DNA of 64,000 nt. It comes from JACQHM01 sp964535215. Lineage in GTDB: Bacteria; Methylomirabilota; Methylomirabilia; Methylomirabilales; JACQHM01. Location: the NCBI GenBank assembly GCA_964535215.1, contig CAZHST010000002.1:62001-126000 (forward strand). Reading direction: 5' to 3'. The position numbers were made by a program, and so were the translations under genes. This document shows, in pieces, positions 15,296 through 23,804 of the stretch. How positions within the stretch are numbered: position 1 is the stretch's first letter; every line of letters starts with the position of its first letter. The notes beneath the pieces were generated by a model. The model searched no databases, was not told the DNA's origin, and worked only from the letters and a program-made list of their open reading frames with translations.

Positions 15296-16222
15296 TTAGG
15301 CGATGAGTCCAGAGTACCGCTCACCGGTATCAGGCAGGATTGTAACCACCACCTTCCCCACCCCCAGGCGCTCAGCGATCCGGAGGGCGGCGAAGACGTT
15401 GGCGCCGGCCGAGATCCCCACGAGAAGCCCTTCCTCCCGGGCCAGCCGGACCGACATCTGATACGCATCCTCGTCCCTCACGCCGATGATCTCATCAATC
15501 ACCTCCCGGTTCAGAACCCCCGGAACGAAACTGGCCCCGATCCCCTGGATCCCATGGGGCCTCGGTTTCCCCCCCTGGAGGACCGGGGAGCGGGAAGGTT
15601 CCACCGCGACAATGAGGACCCCGGGGATCTCCTTCTTTAACACCTCCCCGACGCCGGTGATGGTTCCCCCGGTCCCCACCCCTGCCACGAAGGCATCGAG
15701 CCTGCCATCCGTCGCCTTCAGGATCTCCTGGGCTGTCGTTCGACGGTGGATCTCGGGGTTGGCCGGGTTCTGGAACTGCTGGGGCATGAAGTAGTCCGGG
15801 TTCTTCCGGCAGAGCTCCTCGGCGGCGAAGACGGCCCCCGTCATCCCCTCGATCGCCGGGGTGAGGATCACCTCAGCCCCGTAGCGTTTTAAGAGATCCC
15901 GTCGGGAAAGGCTCATATCGTCGGGCATCGTCACAATCAAGCGATACCCCTTTACCGCCGCCACCATGGCCAGGCCGATCCCGGTGTTCCCCGAGGTAGG
16001 CTCCACGATGGTCGCCCCTGGCTTGAGTTTCCCCTGGCGCTCGGCCTCTTCGATCATCGCCAGGGCGATCCGATCCTTGATGCTCCCCCCAGGGTTCACG
16101 GACTCAAGCTTCCCCAAGACCTTCGCCCACCCGGCTTTTGGAAGCCTGCCAAGCTCCACCAGGGGAGTATCCCCGATCAGATCCAGCGCATTCCTGGCCA
16201 CCCGGCCCATCGAAGGCCCCAT
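15296..16222 (-). CDS. cysK: O-acetylserine (thiol)-lyase / cysteine synthase A type
   Basis: A 308-residue PLP enzyme of the CysK type, making cysteine from O-acetylserine and sulfide. The PLP lysine is K49 in NPGGSIKDR; EPTSGNTG, QQFQNPANP and GVGTGGTITG are the classic CysK motifs, and the C-terminus LPDTGERYSG is characteristic of O-acetylserine sulfhydrylase A. It is directly downstream of the Rrf2 regulator (4-bp gap). The cluster thus contains both a sulfide-using CysK and a carrier-using CysM. ATG 16222 is taken; a second in-frame ATG lies at 16210. Confidence 0.93.
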   Translation of the reverse strand: MGPSMGRVARNALDLIGDTPLVELGRLPKAGWAKVLGKLESVNPGGSIKDRIALAMIEEAERQGKLKPGATIVEPTSGNTGIGLAMVAAVKGYRLIVTMPDDMSLSRRDLLKRYGAEVILTPAIEGMTGAVFAAEELCRKNPDYFMPQQFQNPANPEIHRRTTAQEILKATDGRLDAFVAGVGTGGTITGVGEVLKKEIPGVLIVAVEPSRSPVLQGGKPRPHGIQGIGASFVPGVLNREVIDEIIGVRDEDAYQMSVRLAREEGLLVGISAGANVFAALRIAERLGVGKVVVTILPDTGERYSGLIA

Positions 16223-16226
16223 TAGA

Positions 16227-16694
16227 TTAGATATGATAGGTTAGGGCCCGCCCTTCCTGCTGAAGCCGTTCCCGCTTGGCCCGAACCCGCTCGCAGAGGT
16301 CCTCAAAGGTCAGGTTGTCCACGATCTTAGAGATGGCCTCCCGGACCTCGAACCAGATGTCCCGCAGAGAACAATGGGGCTCCTGGGAGCAAAATTCCCG
16401 CCGCTCCCACTCGCTGACGCAAAAGATGGGAGCTATCGGCCCATCCATCAACCGAACGATCTCCCCAATGGTGATCTCCCGGGGATGCTTGGCCAGGGAG
16501 TATCCTCCGCCAGCCCCCCGCTTGCTCTCCAAGTAACCTGCCTTTTTGAGGGCTAAGAGGATCTGCTCCAGATAGCGGATGGGGAGAGCCTGGGCCTGGG
16601 CAATCTCCTCAATCTGGATCGGTCCCTGGTTGTAACGGAGGGCGAGCTCCTGCAAGGCCCTGGTCGCATAATCACCTTTTGTCGAGATCCACAT
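16227..16694 (-). CDS. Rrf2-family transcriptional regulator (IscR/CymR-like)
   Basis: A 155-residue Rrf2 protein. It opens MWISTKGDYATRALQELA, with a winged helix and the wing KRGAGGGYSLAKHPREITIGEIV, then three cysteines C92, C102 and C108 (FCVSEW..., REFCSQEPHC) at about the positions of the IscR Fe-S ligands, so a cluster-binding sensor is plausible. In other bacteria Rrf2 members control cysteine synthesis (CymR) or Fe-S assembly (IscR). As first gene of the sulfur cluster, with cysK behind it, it most likely reports cysteine or Fe-S state and regulates itself and the sulfite reductase segment through the shared motif. Confidence 0.88.
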   Translation of the reverse strand: MWISTKGDYATRALQELALRYNQGPIQIEEIAQAQALPIRYLEQILLALKKAGYLESKRGAGGGYSLAKHPREITIGEIVRLMDGPIAPIFCVSEWERREFCSQEPHCSLRDIWFEVREAISKIVDNLTFEDLCERVRAKRERLQQEGRALTYHI

Positions 16695-16708
16695 GGTAAC
16701 CTCAAATA

Positions 16709-16762
16709 AAGTTTGTCTATCAACTTACTTGACTTTTACCAGACCTCCCCTCCTGCTGTCAA
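16709..16762 (-). promoter_or_regulatory. Promoter of the sulfur operon with putative Rrf2 operator
   Basis: On the minus strand a perfect -35 TTGACA (16762-16757) is followed after 18 bp by TAAAAG (16738-16733). Directly downstream, over the expected start of transcription, is the 25-bp motif at 16733-16709 that recurs at 8265-8289; it contains the half-sites AAGTT and AACTT spaced by 8 bp. Placement over the start fits repression. The -10 is weak, and the regulator is inferred. Confidence 0.5.
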
Positions 16763-16779
16763 GCATTTTTTGCCGTTGG

Positions 16780-16808
16780 TTGACAAGACCCCTGACGGGG
16801 GCTATGAT
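16780..16808 (+). promoter_or_regulatory. Sigma-70 type promoter for the rightward gene set
   Basis: TTGACA at 16780-16785 and TATGAT at 16803-16808 are separated by exactly 17 bp, one base short of full consensus. The spacer contains CCCC-TGAC-GGGG. It points at the gene starting at 16960, about 145 bp away, and is divergent from the sulfur operon promoter. The remaining leader (16815-16945) shows only a short CGCTAA tandem. Confidence 0.8.
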
Positions 16809-16959
16809 CAAAGGGCGGCCAGCAAAAGACGGAGAAAAACGCAAGCCTCTAGACAAACCCTTGCCTTGGGAAGTGGGGCTTTTTCTGGGATCCTTTAGGT
16901 TCTGCTGAAAGCCGACGGCCGATCGCTGAACGCTAACGCTAACGAGGGGAGGTGTGGCC

Positions 16960-17502
16960 ATGACGAGACGAAGCCCGTATTTTCGGCTCGACCGGGGTTT
17001 AGCGCAAAGCGACCCCTACCGGGACGATCTCAGCCTTCCCGAACCTTCGCTCTGTGAACGGTGCCAGGCCGTTTGGAGGAAAGGAAAATGGTCTCTGGAT
17101 CCGGAGGTCCGGAAAGAGGCCCTTCGGTTCAAAAAGCCCCACAAGGTCCTCTGCCCTGCCTGCCGGAGGGCAGAGGATGGCTATCCTGCCGGTATGCTTT
17201 ATCTCAAAGGGGCCTTCCTTTTTTCCCACAAGGATGAAATCCTGAACCGGATTAAAAATGAGGAGGCGGCGGCCCTTGTCAAGAACCCCCTCGACCGGAT
17301 CATCCGTCTCGAAGACAAGGGGGAGGAAGGGATTCTCGTCGAGACGGCCAGCGACCGCCTGGCCACGAAGCTCGGAAAGGTGGTGGCGAAGGCCTTCGGC
17401 GGCGACCTTTCGATCCGTTTCTCCGAGCGAGAAAAGCTTGTCCGGGTGTACTGGAACCGGGACGAAAGAAGCTTGATCGGGAAGAAAGGAACGGTCCGAT
17501 GA
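16960..17502 (+). CDS. Zinc-ribbon protein, BCAM0308/NMD3-like family
   Basis: A 180-residue soluble protein with two CxxC pairs in the N-terminal third, C32/C35 (LCERCQAVW) and C65/C68 (VLCPACRRAEDGYPAG), forming a probable zinc ribbon, followed by a KHxEIxNxIxNEE-like helical stretch and a basic C-terminus. The layout resembles bacterial proteins annotated BCAM0308 with distant likeness to the NMD3 N-terminus; function is unknown. The ATG at 16960 follows AGGGGAGG at good spacing and is preferred to the GTG at 16954. It overlaps tldD by 4 bp (ATGA), so the two are co-translated. Confidence 0.65.
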   Translation: MTRRSPYFRLDRGLAQSDPYRDDLSLPEPSLCERCQAVWRKGKWSLDPEVRKEALRFKKPHKVLCPACRRAEDGYPAGMLYLKGAFLFSHKDEILNRIKNEEAAALVKNPLDRIIRLEDKGEEGILVETASDRLATKLGKVVAKAFGGDLSIRFSEREKLVRVYWNRDERSLIGKKGTVR

Positions 17503-18890
17503 TCCCCGAACAACTGCTGATGGAGATGCTCAAGCAGGCCCTGAAAAAAGGGGGGGACTTCGCCGACATTTACCTGGAACAAAGCCGAGGGACCACCATC
17601 GCGTTTGAGGATGGCAAGGTTGAACGGATCATTACCGGAACCGATCAGGGTCTCGGCCTCCGGATCCTTGATCGTACAAGGACCATTTACGGATATACCA
17701 ATGAACTTTCGAAGGCCTCTCTCCTCGCCATCGCCGAAGGTCTGAGCAAGGCCGTGACCGATGGGAAGGGGAGAGGTGACCTGATCATTGACCTGAGGAG
17801 GAAGGACCCTCCTTCCCTTCCCGTCCGCCTTCCCCCCTCCGAGATCCCTATGGAGCGGAAGCTCCAGATGGTCATCGCCGCGGATGAGGTCGCGAGGAGG
17901 ATCGACGGCCGTATCCGACAGGTCAAGGTAACCTATCGAGACTCCCTCCGACGGATCACCATCGCCAACTCTGAAGGGCTCCTCGCCACCTTCGACAAAC
18001 AGGGGATTCTCTTTGCCGTCCAGGCCATCGCCGCCGATGGAGAGGTCATCCAGACAGGCTTCGAGCCGGTTGGGGGAACCCTGGGATTTGAACTCTTCGA
18101 GGAAGACCCTCCGGAGCAAATCGCGCGGCGGGCCGCCGAAAGGGCCCTCCTGATCTTGGCGGCCAGGAAAGCCCCGGCCGGGGTAATGCCTGTCGTCCTC
18201 TCTTCCGAGGCCGGTGGGACCATGATCCACGAGGCCGTTGGGCATGGTCTGGAGGCAGACCTGGCCCTGGAGGGCCTCTCGGTCTATTCTGGGAAGCTCG
18301 GCCAAACTATCGCCTCACCCCTTATCACCGTCATCGATGATGCCACCCTCCCGGGGAAACGGGGCTCCTTCCCCTTAGATGATGAAGGGGTTCCGGCCCA
18401 ACGGACCGTCCTCATCGAGAAGGGGGTCCTAAAGAGCTATCTGTATGACCGCCTAACGGCCATGAAGGCTTCCGTTTCCTCGACAGGGAACGGGAGGCGG
18501 GAATCTTACCAGCACAGGCCGATCCCTCGGATGACCAATACCTTCATCGCCCCGGGGGAGACCGACCCCGAGAGGATTCTCCGAGCGACCGATCGGGGTC
18601 TGTTTGTCCGGAAGATGGGGGGCGGGCAAGTCAACACGGTGAACGGGGACTTCGTCTTCGAGGTGACGGAGGGCTACCTCATTGAGGAAGGGGAGATCGG
18701 GGAACCGGTGAGGGGGGCAACCCTTATCGGGAACGGGCCGAAGGTCCTGAACGAGATTGACCTGGTAGGTTCCGATCTGGGTTTCGGCATCGGGACCTGT
18801 GGGAAAGATGGCCAGGGGGTCCCGGTTGCTGACGCCCAGCCCACCTTGAGGATTCCAGAAATCACCGTGGGGGGCCATCTTCAAGCGTGA
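17499..18890 (+). CDS. tldD: TldD-family metalloprotease
   Basis: A 463-residue TldD/PmbA family protein. The metal-binding HExxxH motif is H244-E-A-V-G-H249 in TMIHEAVGHGLEADL, and the C-terminal GNGPKVLNEIDLVGSDLGF and CGKDGQGVPVADAQPT are family signatures. With PmbA (TldE), TldD forms a metalloprotease that matures peptides such as microcin B17 and degrades unfolded peptides. No TldE partner gene is visible here, so either it lies elsewhere or this copy works alone. It is coupled by 4-base overlaps to the genes on both sides. Confidence 0.92.
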   Translation: MIPEQLLMEMLKQALKKGGDFADIYLEQSRGTTIAFEDGKVERIITGTDQGLGLRILDRTRTIYGYTNELSKASLLAIAEGLSKAVTDGKGRGDLIIDLRRKDPPSLPVRLPPSEIPMERKLQMVIAADEVARRIDGRIRQVKVTYRDSLRRITIANSEGLLATFDKQGILFAVQAIAADGEVIQTGFEPVGGTLGFELFEEDPPEQIARRAAERALLILAARKAPAGVMPVVLSSEAGGTMIHEAVGHGLEADLALEGLSVYSGKLGQTIASPLITVIDDATLPGKRGSFPLDDEGVPAQRTVLIEKGVLKSYLYDRLTAMKASVSSTGNGRRESYQHRPIPRMTNTFIAPGETDPERILRATDRGLFVRKMGGGQVNTVNGDFVFEVTEGYLIEEGEIGEPVRGATLIGNGPKVLNEIDLVGSDLGFGIGTCGKDGQGVPVADAQPTLRIPEITVGGHLQA

Positions 18891-19438
18891 AAGGCCTACT
18901 GAGCGAAGGGGCAAGGCGGAGGCTTTTGGAGATCGCCAGGGCCTCCATTGAGGCGTATCTTTCGACGGGAAACCTTCCCTGCCTCCAGGAAGAGGATCAG
19001 GAGCTCCTCCAACCGGGGGCCCTCTTTGTCAGCCTAAAGCAGGCTGGAACGCTTCGGGGCTGCATCGGCTCCCTCGAGGCCGATCGTCCCCTCTACCTGG
19101 CCGTCTCCTCGTGTGCAGTGGCGGCGGCGACCCAAGATCCCCGCTTCCCCCCCTTGAGCCTTGAAGAGCTTCCCTCCACCACGATCGAGATCTCGATCCT
19201 TTCTCCCCTAGAACGGATGAGGGATCCCGGTGAGGTTCAGATCGGGGTCCATGGTCTCTTCATCTCCCATGGCAGCCGGCACGGCCTCCTCCTTCCCCAA
19301 GTCGCGACAGAAATGGGATGGGACCGGGAGGTGTTCCTCCGCCAGGTCTGTCTGAAGGCCGGGCTTCCCGAGGATGCCTGGCAGCGGGGCGCGGAGGTTT
19401 ACCTCTTTACCGCCGAGGTCATCCGGGAGAAATCCTAA
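18887..19438 (+). CDS. AMMECR1 domain protein (AmmeMemoRadiSam system protein A)
   Basis: A 183-residue AMMECR1 protein with the hallmark LRGCIGSLEA motif at about 56-65, DPRFPPLSLEEL and ISILSPLERM. In many prokaryotes the family occurs with a Memo protein (system B) and a radical SAM protein. A Memo gene is present 31 kb away at 50320-51123; no matching radical SAM partner is visible between. The GTG start at 18887 overlaps the tldD stop (GTGA). The biochemical role of the system is not established. Confidence 0.88.
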   Translation: MKGLLSEGARRRLLEIARASIEAYLSTGNLPCLQEEDQELLQPGALFVSLKQAGTLRGCIGSLEADRPLYLAVSSCAVAAATQDPRFPPLSLEELPSTTIEISILSPLERMRDPGEVQIGVHGLFISHGSRHGLLLPQVATEMGWDREVFLRQVCLKAGLPEDAWQRGAEVYLFTAEVIREKS

Positions 19439-19445
19439 ATTTCCC

Positions 19446-19474
19446 TTGTGTTGCGGCCGGGCTTTTGCTATCGT
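19446..19474 (+). promoter_or_regulatory. Possible promoter for the purine genes
   Basis: TTGTGT at 19446-19451 and TATCGT at 19469-19474 are 17 bp apart, in the 238-bp space between the AMMECR1 gene and purN. The -35 is poor. The rest of this spacer shows no gene. Confidence 0.3.
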
Positions 19475-19676
19475 AGGATCACCCTGTTCTACCTCCCCAT
19501 GCTCATGGGCCCACCCCCTGAATCATGAACTCAAACGAACATATAGAGTCCATCCTTCCTTCCACTGCCGGGACTCCAGGCGTCCCTCCCCACCTTCCCC
19601 CCCACCGACAGGGGTGTCAACCTCTGGGGGGTGGACGGGGGGACGTCGTAAACCGGCGAGGGGAACGAGGAAGAGG

Positions 19677-20324
19677 ATGAAGGAGAAGCTGAAGCTCGGT
19701 GTCCTGGTCTCGGGCCGCGGATCGAACCTCCAGGCCATCGTTGATGCGAGTGAGGCCGGGAGGATCGACGCCGTCGTAAGGGTGGTGATCAGCGACAACG
19801 CGACAGCCTACGCCCTGGAGCGGGCCAGGCGTCATGGCATCGACACGGCCTTCGTCGATCCCAAGCTCTACCCCTCCCGGGAGGAGTTCGACAAGGCCAT
19901 CATCCAGATCCTGAAGAAGCACGATGTGGACCTAGTCTGCCTCGCCGGCTTCATGCGTCTCTTGACACCGGTCTTCGTCAACGAGTACAGGAACCGGATC
20001 ATGAACATCCACCCAGCCCTCCTCCCCTCCTTCCCCGGCCTTCACGCCCAGCGGAAGGCCTTGGAGCATGGGGTGAAGTTCTCCGGTTGTACCGTCCATT
20101 TCGTGGACGAGGGGACCGACACAGGCCCGATCATCATCCAGGCTGTGGTCCCCGTCCTCGACGACGACACCGAGGAGACCCTCTCCGAACGGATCCTCCA
20201 GTACGAGCACCAAATCTATCCCAGGGCCATCCAGCTCTTCGCCGAAGGACGGCTTGAGATCCGAGGCCGCCGGGTCTTCTGCAAGGGGAGCGAGAAGGAG
20301 CAGGGGGGATTCATGAATCCATAG
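19677..20324 (+). CDS. purN: Phosphoribosylglycinamide formyltransferase
   Basis: A 215-residue formyl-THF-dependent GAR transformylase, the third step of purine synthesis. GVLVSGRGSNLQAI at 8-21 binds the phosphate; the catalytic triad appears as NIHPALLPSFPG (Asn, His) and VDEGTDTGPII (Asp). The C-terminus runs on as a short tail (FCKGSEKEQGGFMNP). The ATG at 19677 follows GAGGAAGAGG; the longer upstream open frame is not coding. It begins a purN-purH-purD-purE run. Confidence 0.93.
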   Translation: MKEKLKLGVLVSGRGSNLQAIVDASEAGRIDAVVRVVISDNATAYALERARRHGIDTAFVDPKLYPSREEFDKAIIQILKKHDVDLVCLAGFMRLLTPVFVNEYRNRIMNIHPALLPSFPGLHAQRKALEHGVKFSGCTVHFVDEGTDTGPIIIQAVVPVLDDDTEETLSERILQYEHQIYPRAIQLFAEGRLEIRGRRVFCKGSEKEQGGFMNP

Positions 20325-20385
20325 TTGGGCGAAATTTTGGCCTTTTTGTAAGCCTGGAGGAACTCCAAAAGGTAGGGCATTCACG

Positions 20386-21954
20386 ATGAAAGTCGAGCGG
20401 GCCCTCTTAAGCGTCGCTGACAAAAGGGGGATTGTGGAGTTCGCCAAGGGGTTGGTGGAGCTGAAGGTCAGCCTCATCGCCACCGGGGGAACGGCCAAGC
20501 TGCTCAAGGAAGCCTCGCTTCCGGTCACCCATGTCTCGGAGCTGACCGGCTTCCCCGAGCTGCTGGGGGGCCGGCTCAAAACCCTCCACCCGGCGATCCA
20601 CGGCGGCATCCTGGCGAGGCGGGACGATCCCTCCCACCAGAGGGAGCTTGAGGCCCATCATCTCGCCCCGATTGACCTTGTGGTCGTGAACCTCTACCCC
20701 TTCGAGGACACCATTGCTAAAGAGGGCTGCACCCTGGGAGAGGCCATCGAGGAGATTGACATCGGCGGCGTTGCCCTGATCCGTTCAGCAGCCAAGAACC
20801 TGATGGATGTCGCTGTCATCGTTGATCCCGATGATTACGGAATGGCCTTGGAGGAGCTGAGGCGAAAAGGGACCCTTTCCATGGAGACCCGGCTGACCTT
20901 CGCCAAAAAGGCCTTTGCCCACACATCCCGCTATGATAGCGTCATCGCCAGTTTCCTGGAACAGGTCTCCGGTCCAAGCCCCAAGGAGGGGCCAGGGGAG
21001 CTTCCCCAGAGCCTCATCCTCCATCTTGAGAAGGCCTACAAGCTCCGATACGGCGAGAACCCCCACCAACCCGCAGCCTTCTATACCCTGGCCACCGGCC
21101 ACCGGTCACCGGCCCCCTGGGGGTTCAAGCAGGTTCATGGTCGGGAGCTTTCGTATAACAACCTTCTGGACCTGGAGGCGGCCTGGAGGTTCTGTCAAGA
21201 GTTCGAGGAGCCTGTCGCCGTCATCATCAAACACAACACCCCCTGTGGGGCGGCCACCGCCTCCAGCCTGGCCGAAGCTTTGAGGCAGGCCAGGGCCGCT
21301 GATCCGGTTTCGGCGTATGGCGGGGTTATCGGCTTAAACGGCCCCCTGGATGAGGAGACGGCCCGGGAGATCGCCGAGAGCTTTGTGGAGGCCGTCATCG
21401 CCCCGGCCTATGTTGAAGAGGCCCTGGCCCTCCTCCGGAGGAAGAAGAACCTCCGCCTGTTGGAAGCCCAAGGCTCGAAGCCTGGAGGCCGAAGCCAAAA
21501 ATGGGAGATTCGAACAGCCCTGGGAGGTTTCCTCGCCCAGCACACCGATGACCTGGATCTGATCCGGGGACAGTTAACGGTGGTGACGAAGCGGGCACCG
21601 ACAGACGAGGAGTTGAACGATCTCCGCTTCGCCTGGAGGGTGGCGAAGCATGTCAGATCTAACGCCATCGTTCTGGCCTCTCGAGGTGTTACAATAGGAA
21701 TCGGGGCCGGGCAGATGAGCCGGGTCGATTCCGTCAGGCTGGCTATCCTGAAGGCGAACGTTCCCACAAAAGGGGCTCGCCTTGCCTCCGACGGCTTCTT
21801 CCCCTTCCGGGACGGCATTGATGTGGCAGCGGAGGCCGGGGTCTCCGCCATCATCCAGCCTGGGGGGTCAATCCGGGATAAGGAGGTCATCCAGGCGGCC
21901 AATGAACACGGGATGGCCATGGTGTTCACCGGCATCCGACACTTCCGCCATTGA
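20386..21954 (+). CDS. purH: Bifunctional AICAR formyltransferase / IMP cyclohydrolase
   Basis: A 522-residue PurH that performs the last two steps of IMP synthesis. The N-terminal MGS-like cyclohydrolase domain (about 1-200) has LSVADKRGIVEFAKGL, GGTAKLL and GGRLKTLHPAIHGGIL; the C-terminal transformylase has LRYGENPHQPAAFY, KHNTPCGAA with the catalytic Lys-His, and the closing GVSAIIQPGGSIRDKEVI and GIRHFRH. Length and motifs are full. The gap to purN is 61 bp. Confidence 0.96.
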   Translation: MKVERALLSVADKRGIVEFAKGLVELKVSLIATGGTAKLLKEASLPVTHVSELTGFPELLGGRLKTLHPAIHGGILARRDDPSHQRELEAHHLAPIDLVVVNLYPFEDTIAKEGCTLGEAIEEIDIGGVALIRSAAKNLMDVAVIVDPDDYGMALEELRRKGTLSMETRLTFAKKAFAHTSRYDSVIASFLEQVSGPSPKEGPGELPQSLILHLEKAYKLRYGENPHQPAAFYTLATGHRSPAPWGFKQVHGRELSYNNLLDLEAAWRFCQEFEEPVAVIIKHNTPCGAATASSLAEALRQARAADPVSAYGGVIGLNGPLDEETAREIAESFVEAVIAPAYVEEALALLRRKKNLRLLEAQGSKPGGRSQKWEIRTALGGFLAQHTDDLDLIRGQLTVVTKRAPTDEELNDLRFAWRVAKHVRSNAIVLASRGVTIGIGAGQMSRVDSVRLAILKANVPTKGARLASDGFFPFRDGIDVAAEAGVSAIIQPGGSIRDKEVIQAANEHGMAMVFTGIRHFRH

Positions 21955-21984
21955 GCGGTCTTGTCGCTCGAACAGGAGCTTCCC

Positions 21985-23262
21985 ATGAAGGTTTTGGTCG
22001 TCGGATCAGGGGGTCGGGAACATGCCCTGGTCTGGAAGCTGGCTCAAAGCCCAAAGGTCACCAAACTCTACGCGGCCCCGGGCAACGCCGGGATCGCCGG
22101 GCTGGCGGAGTGTGTCCCCATTGACGCCTCGGAGGTGAGAAGGCTGGCGGAGCTTGCCGAGAGGCAGAAGATCGATCTGACCGTGGTCGGCCCTGAACTT
22201 CCTCTAACCCTGGGGATCGTGGACGAGTTCGAACGACGGGGATTAAGGATCTTCGGGCCCACCCAAGCGGCTTCCACCATCGAGGGGAGCAAGGTCTTCG
22301 CCAAGCGGCTCATGAAGAAACAAAACATCCCGACAGGTTTCTTCCAAACCTTCTACCGGGCGGAGGATGCCAAGCGGTACATCCAGGAGGTGGGGACCCC
22401 CATCGTGGTCAAGGCCGATGGCTTAGCCGGCGGCAAAGGCTCCCTCGTCTGCCGGACCCTCCCGGAGGCCCTGGACGCTGTGAAGATGATCATGGAGGAA
22501 AAGATCTTTGGGGATGCCGGGGAGCGGGTGGTGGTCGAGGAGTATCTCACGGGGGAGGAGGCCTCGTTCCTGGCCTTCACCGATGGGGAGACCGTCCTCC
22601 CCATGCCCTCTTCCCAGGACCACAAGCCGGTCTACGACAATGACCAGGGCCCCAACACCGGAGGGATGGGGGCATACTCCCCAGCCCCTGTGGTGACGGA
22701 GGAGGTCCAGAGGAAGGCTATGGAGCAGATCATCCTCCCTGCGGTGAAAGGAATGGACGCCGAGGGGAGACGATACAAGGGGGTCCTCTACGCGGGCCTG
22801 ATGGTCAAGGAGGGGGAGCCAAAGGCCCTGGAATTCAACGCCCGCTTTGGCGACCCGGAGGCCCAGTGCATCCTGGTCAGGATGAGGTCCGATCTGCTCC
22901 CGATCCTGGAGGCGGTCATTGATGAGCGGCTGCACGAGGTCACGCTTGAATGGCGGGAGGAGGCCGCCGTCTGTGTCGTGATGGCCTCCGGCGGCTACCC
23001 CGGCCGCTTCGAGAAGGGGAAAAGCATCCAAGGGGTGGAAGCCGCCTCCAAGCTGAAAGGGGTGTCCATCTTCCACGCCGGGACCGAGCTAAAGGATGGA
23101 AAGCTGGTGACGGCCGGGGGCCGTGTCCTGGGGGTAACCGCCCTGGGGGAGACCATCAAAGAGGCCACCGAACGGGCCTATGAGGCCGTCAAGCTCATCC
23201 GCTGGGAAGGGGTGCATTACCGGACCGACATCGGCCGGAAGGCCTTAACGAGGATCGGATGA
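21985..23262 (+). CDS. purD: Phosphoribosylamine-glycine ligase
   Basis: A 425-residue ATP-grasp enzyme forming GAR from phosphoribosylamine and glycine. It begins MKVLVVGSGGREHAL, followed by YAAPGNAGIA, the ATP-grasp core VKADGLAGGKGSLVC, the LPMPSSQDHKPVYDNDQGPNTGG signature split between 215 and 238, and NARFGDPEAQ. The ATG at 21985 has AGGAGCTTCCC directly upstream, so it is preferred to the in-frame TTG eight codons earlier. It overlaps purE by 4 bp. Confidence 0.95.
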   Translation: MKVLVVGSGGREHALVWKLAQSPKVTKLYAAPGNAGIAGLAECVPIDASEVRRLAELAERQKIDLTVVGPELPLTLGIVDEFERRGLRIFGPTQAASTIEGSKVFAKRLMKKQNIPTGFFQTFYRAEDAKRYIQEVGTPIVVKADGLAGGKGSLVCRTLPEALDAVKMIMEEKIFGDAGERVVVEEYLTGEEASFLAFTDGETVLPMPSSQDHKPVYDNDQGPNTGGMGAYSPAPVVTEEVQRKAMEQIILPAVKGMDAEGRRYKGVLYAGLMVKEGEPKALEFNARFGDPEAQCILVRMRSDLLPILEAVIDERLHEVTLEWREEAAVCVVMASGGYPGRFEKGKSIQGVEAASKLKGVSIFHAGTELKDGKLVTAGGRVLGVTALGETIKEATERAYEAVKLIRWEGVHYRTDIGRKALTRIG

Positions 23263-23804
23263 AAGCGAAAGCGTTCAAGCCCTTGGTGGCCATTGTCATG
23301 GGGAGCGACTCGGATCTTCCTGTCATGGAGGAGGCGGCCAAGGCCCTTGAGACCTTTGGAATCCCCTATGAGCTCCGGATCTGCTCCGCCCACCGCTCCC
23401 CTTCCCTCCTGACCGATTACGTGGAACAAGCGGAGAGGGCGGGCCTCAAGGTGTTCATCGCCGGGGCAGGCGGGGCCGCCCACCTCCCAGGGGTCATCGC
23501 CGCCCAGACTTCCCTTCCCGTCATCGGCATCCCCTTGGACACAGGCCCCCTCCAAGGGATCGACGCCCTCCTCTCCATCGTTCAGATGCCAGGGGGGGTG
23601 CCGGTCGCCACCATGGCCATCGGGCGAGCCGGGGCCCGAAACGCTGCCATCCTGGCCGCGGAGATCCTGGCCCTCTCCGACCCCCAGCTGAAAGGGAAGC
23701 TCTTAAAATACAAAGAGGAGCTGGCGGCCCAGGTGAAAGAGAAAGACCGTCAGCTCTCCGAGCGGCGAAGGACTCCCCCGGGAAGGAGGCCATCTTCAGC
23801 TTGA
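23259..23804 (+). CDS. purE: N5-carboxyaminoimidazole ribonucleotide mutase
   Basis: A 181-residue class I PurE, converting N5-CAIR to CAIR. The motifs are MGSDSDLPVMEEA (phosphate and active-site Asp), SAHRSP (catalytic His) and AGAGGAAHLPGVIAA, all in the normal order. The C-terminus carries an unusual charged tail (KEKDRQLSERRRTPPGRRP). PurK, needed to make N5-CAIR, is not in the window. ATGA overlap with purD; the following gene starts at a TTG overlapping its stop. Confidence 0.95.
   Translation: MKAKAFKPLVAIVMGSDSDLPVMEEAAKALETFGIPYELRICSAHRSPSLLTDYVEQAERAGLKVFIAGAGGAAHLPGVIAAQTSLPVIGIPLDTGPLQGIDALLSIVQMPGGVPVATMAIGRAGARNAAILAAEILALSDPQLKGKLLKYKEELAAQVKEKDRQLSERRRTPPGRRPSSA

Noticed and set aside
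16905..16945. GCTGAA/CGCTAACGCTAACG simple repeat before the zinc-ribbon gene
   Set aside because: Only two or three imperfect units; too short to call a functional repeat or CRISPR.
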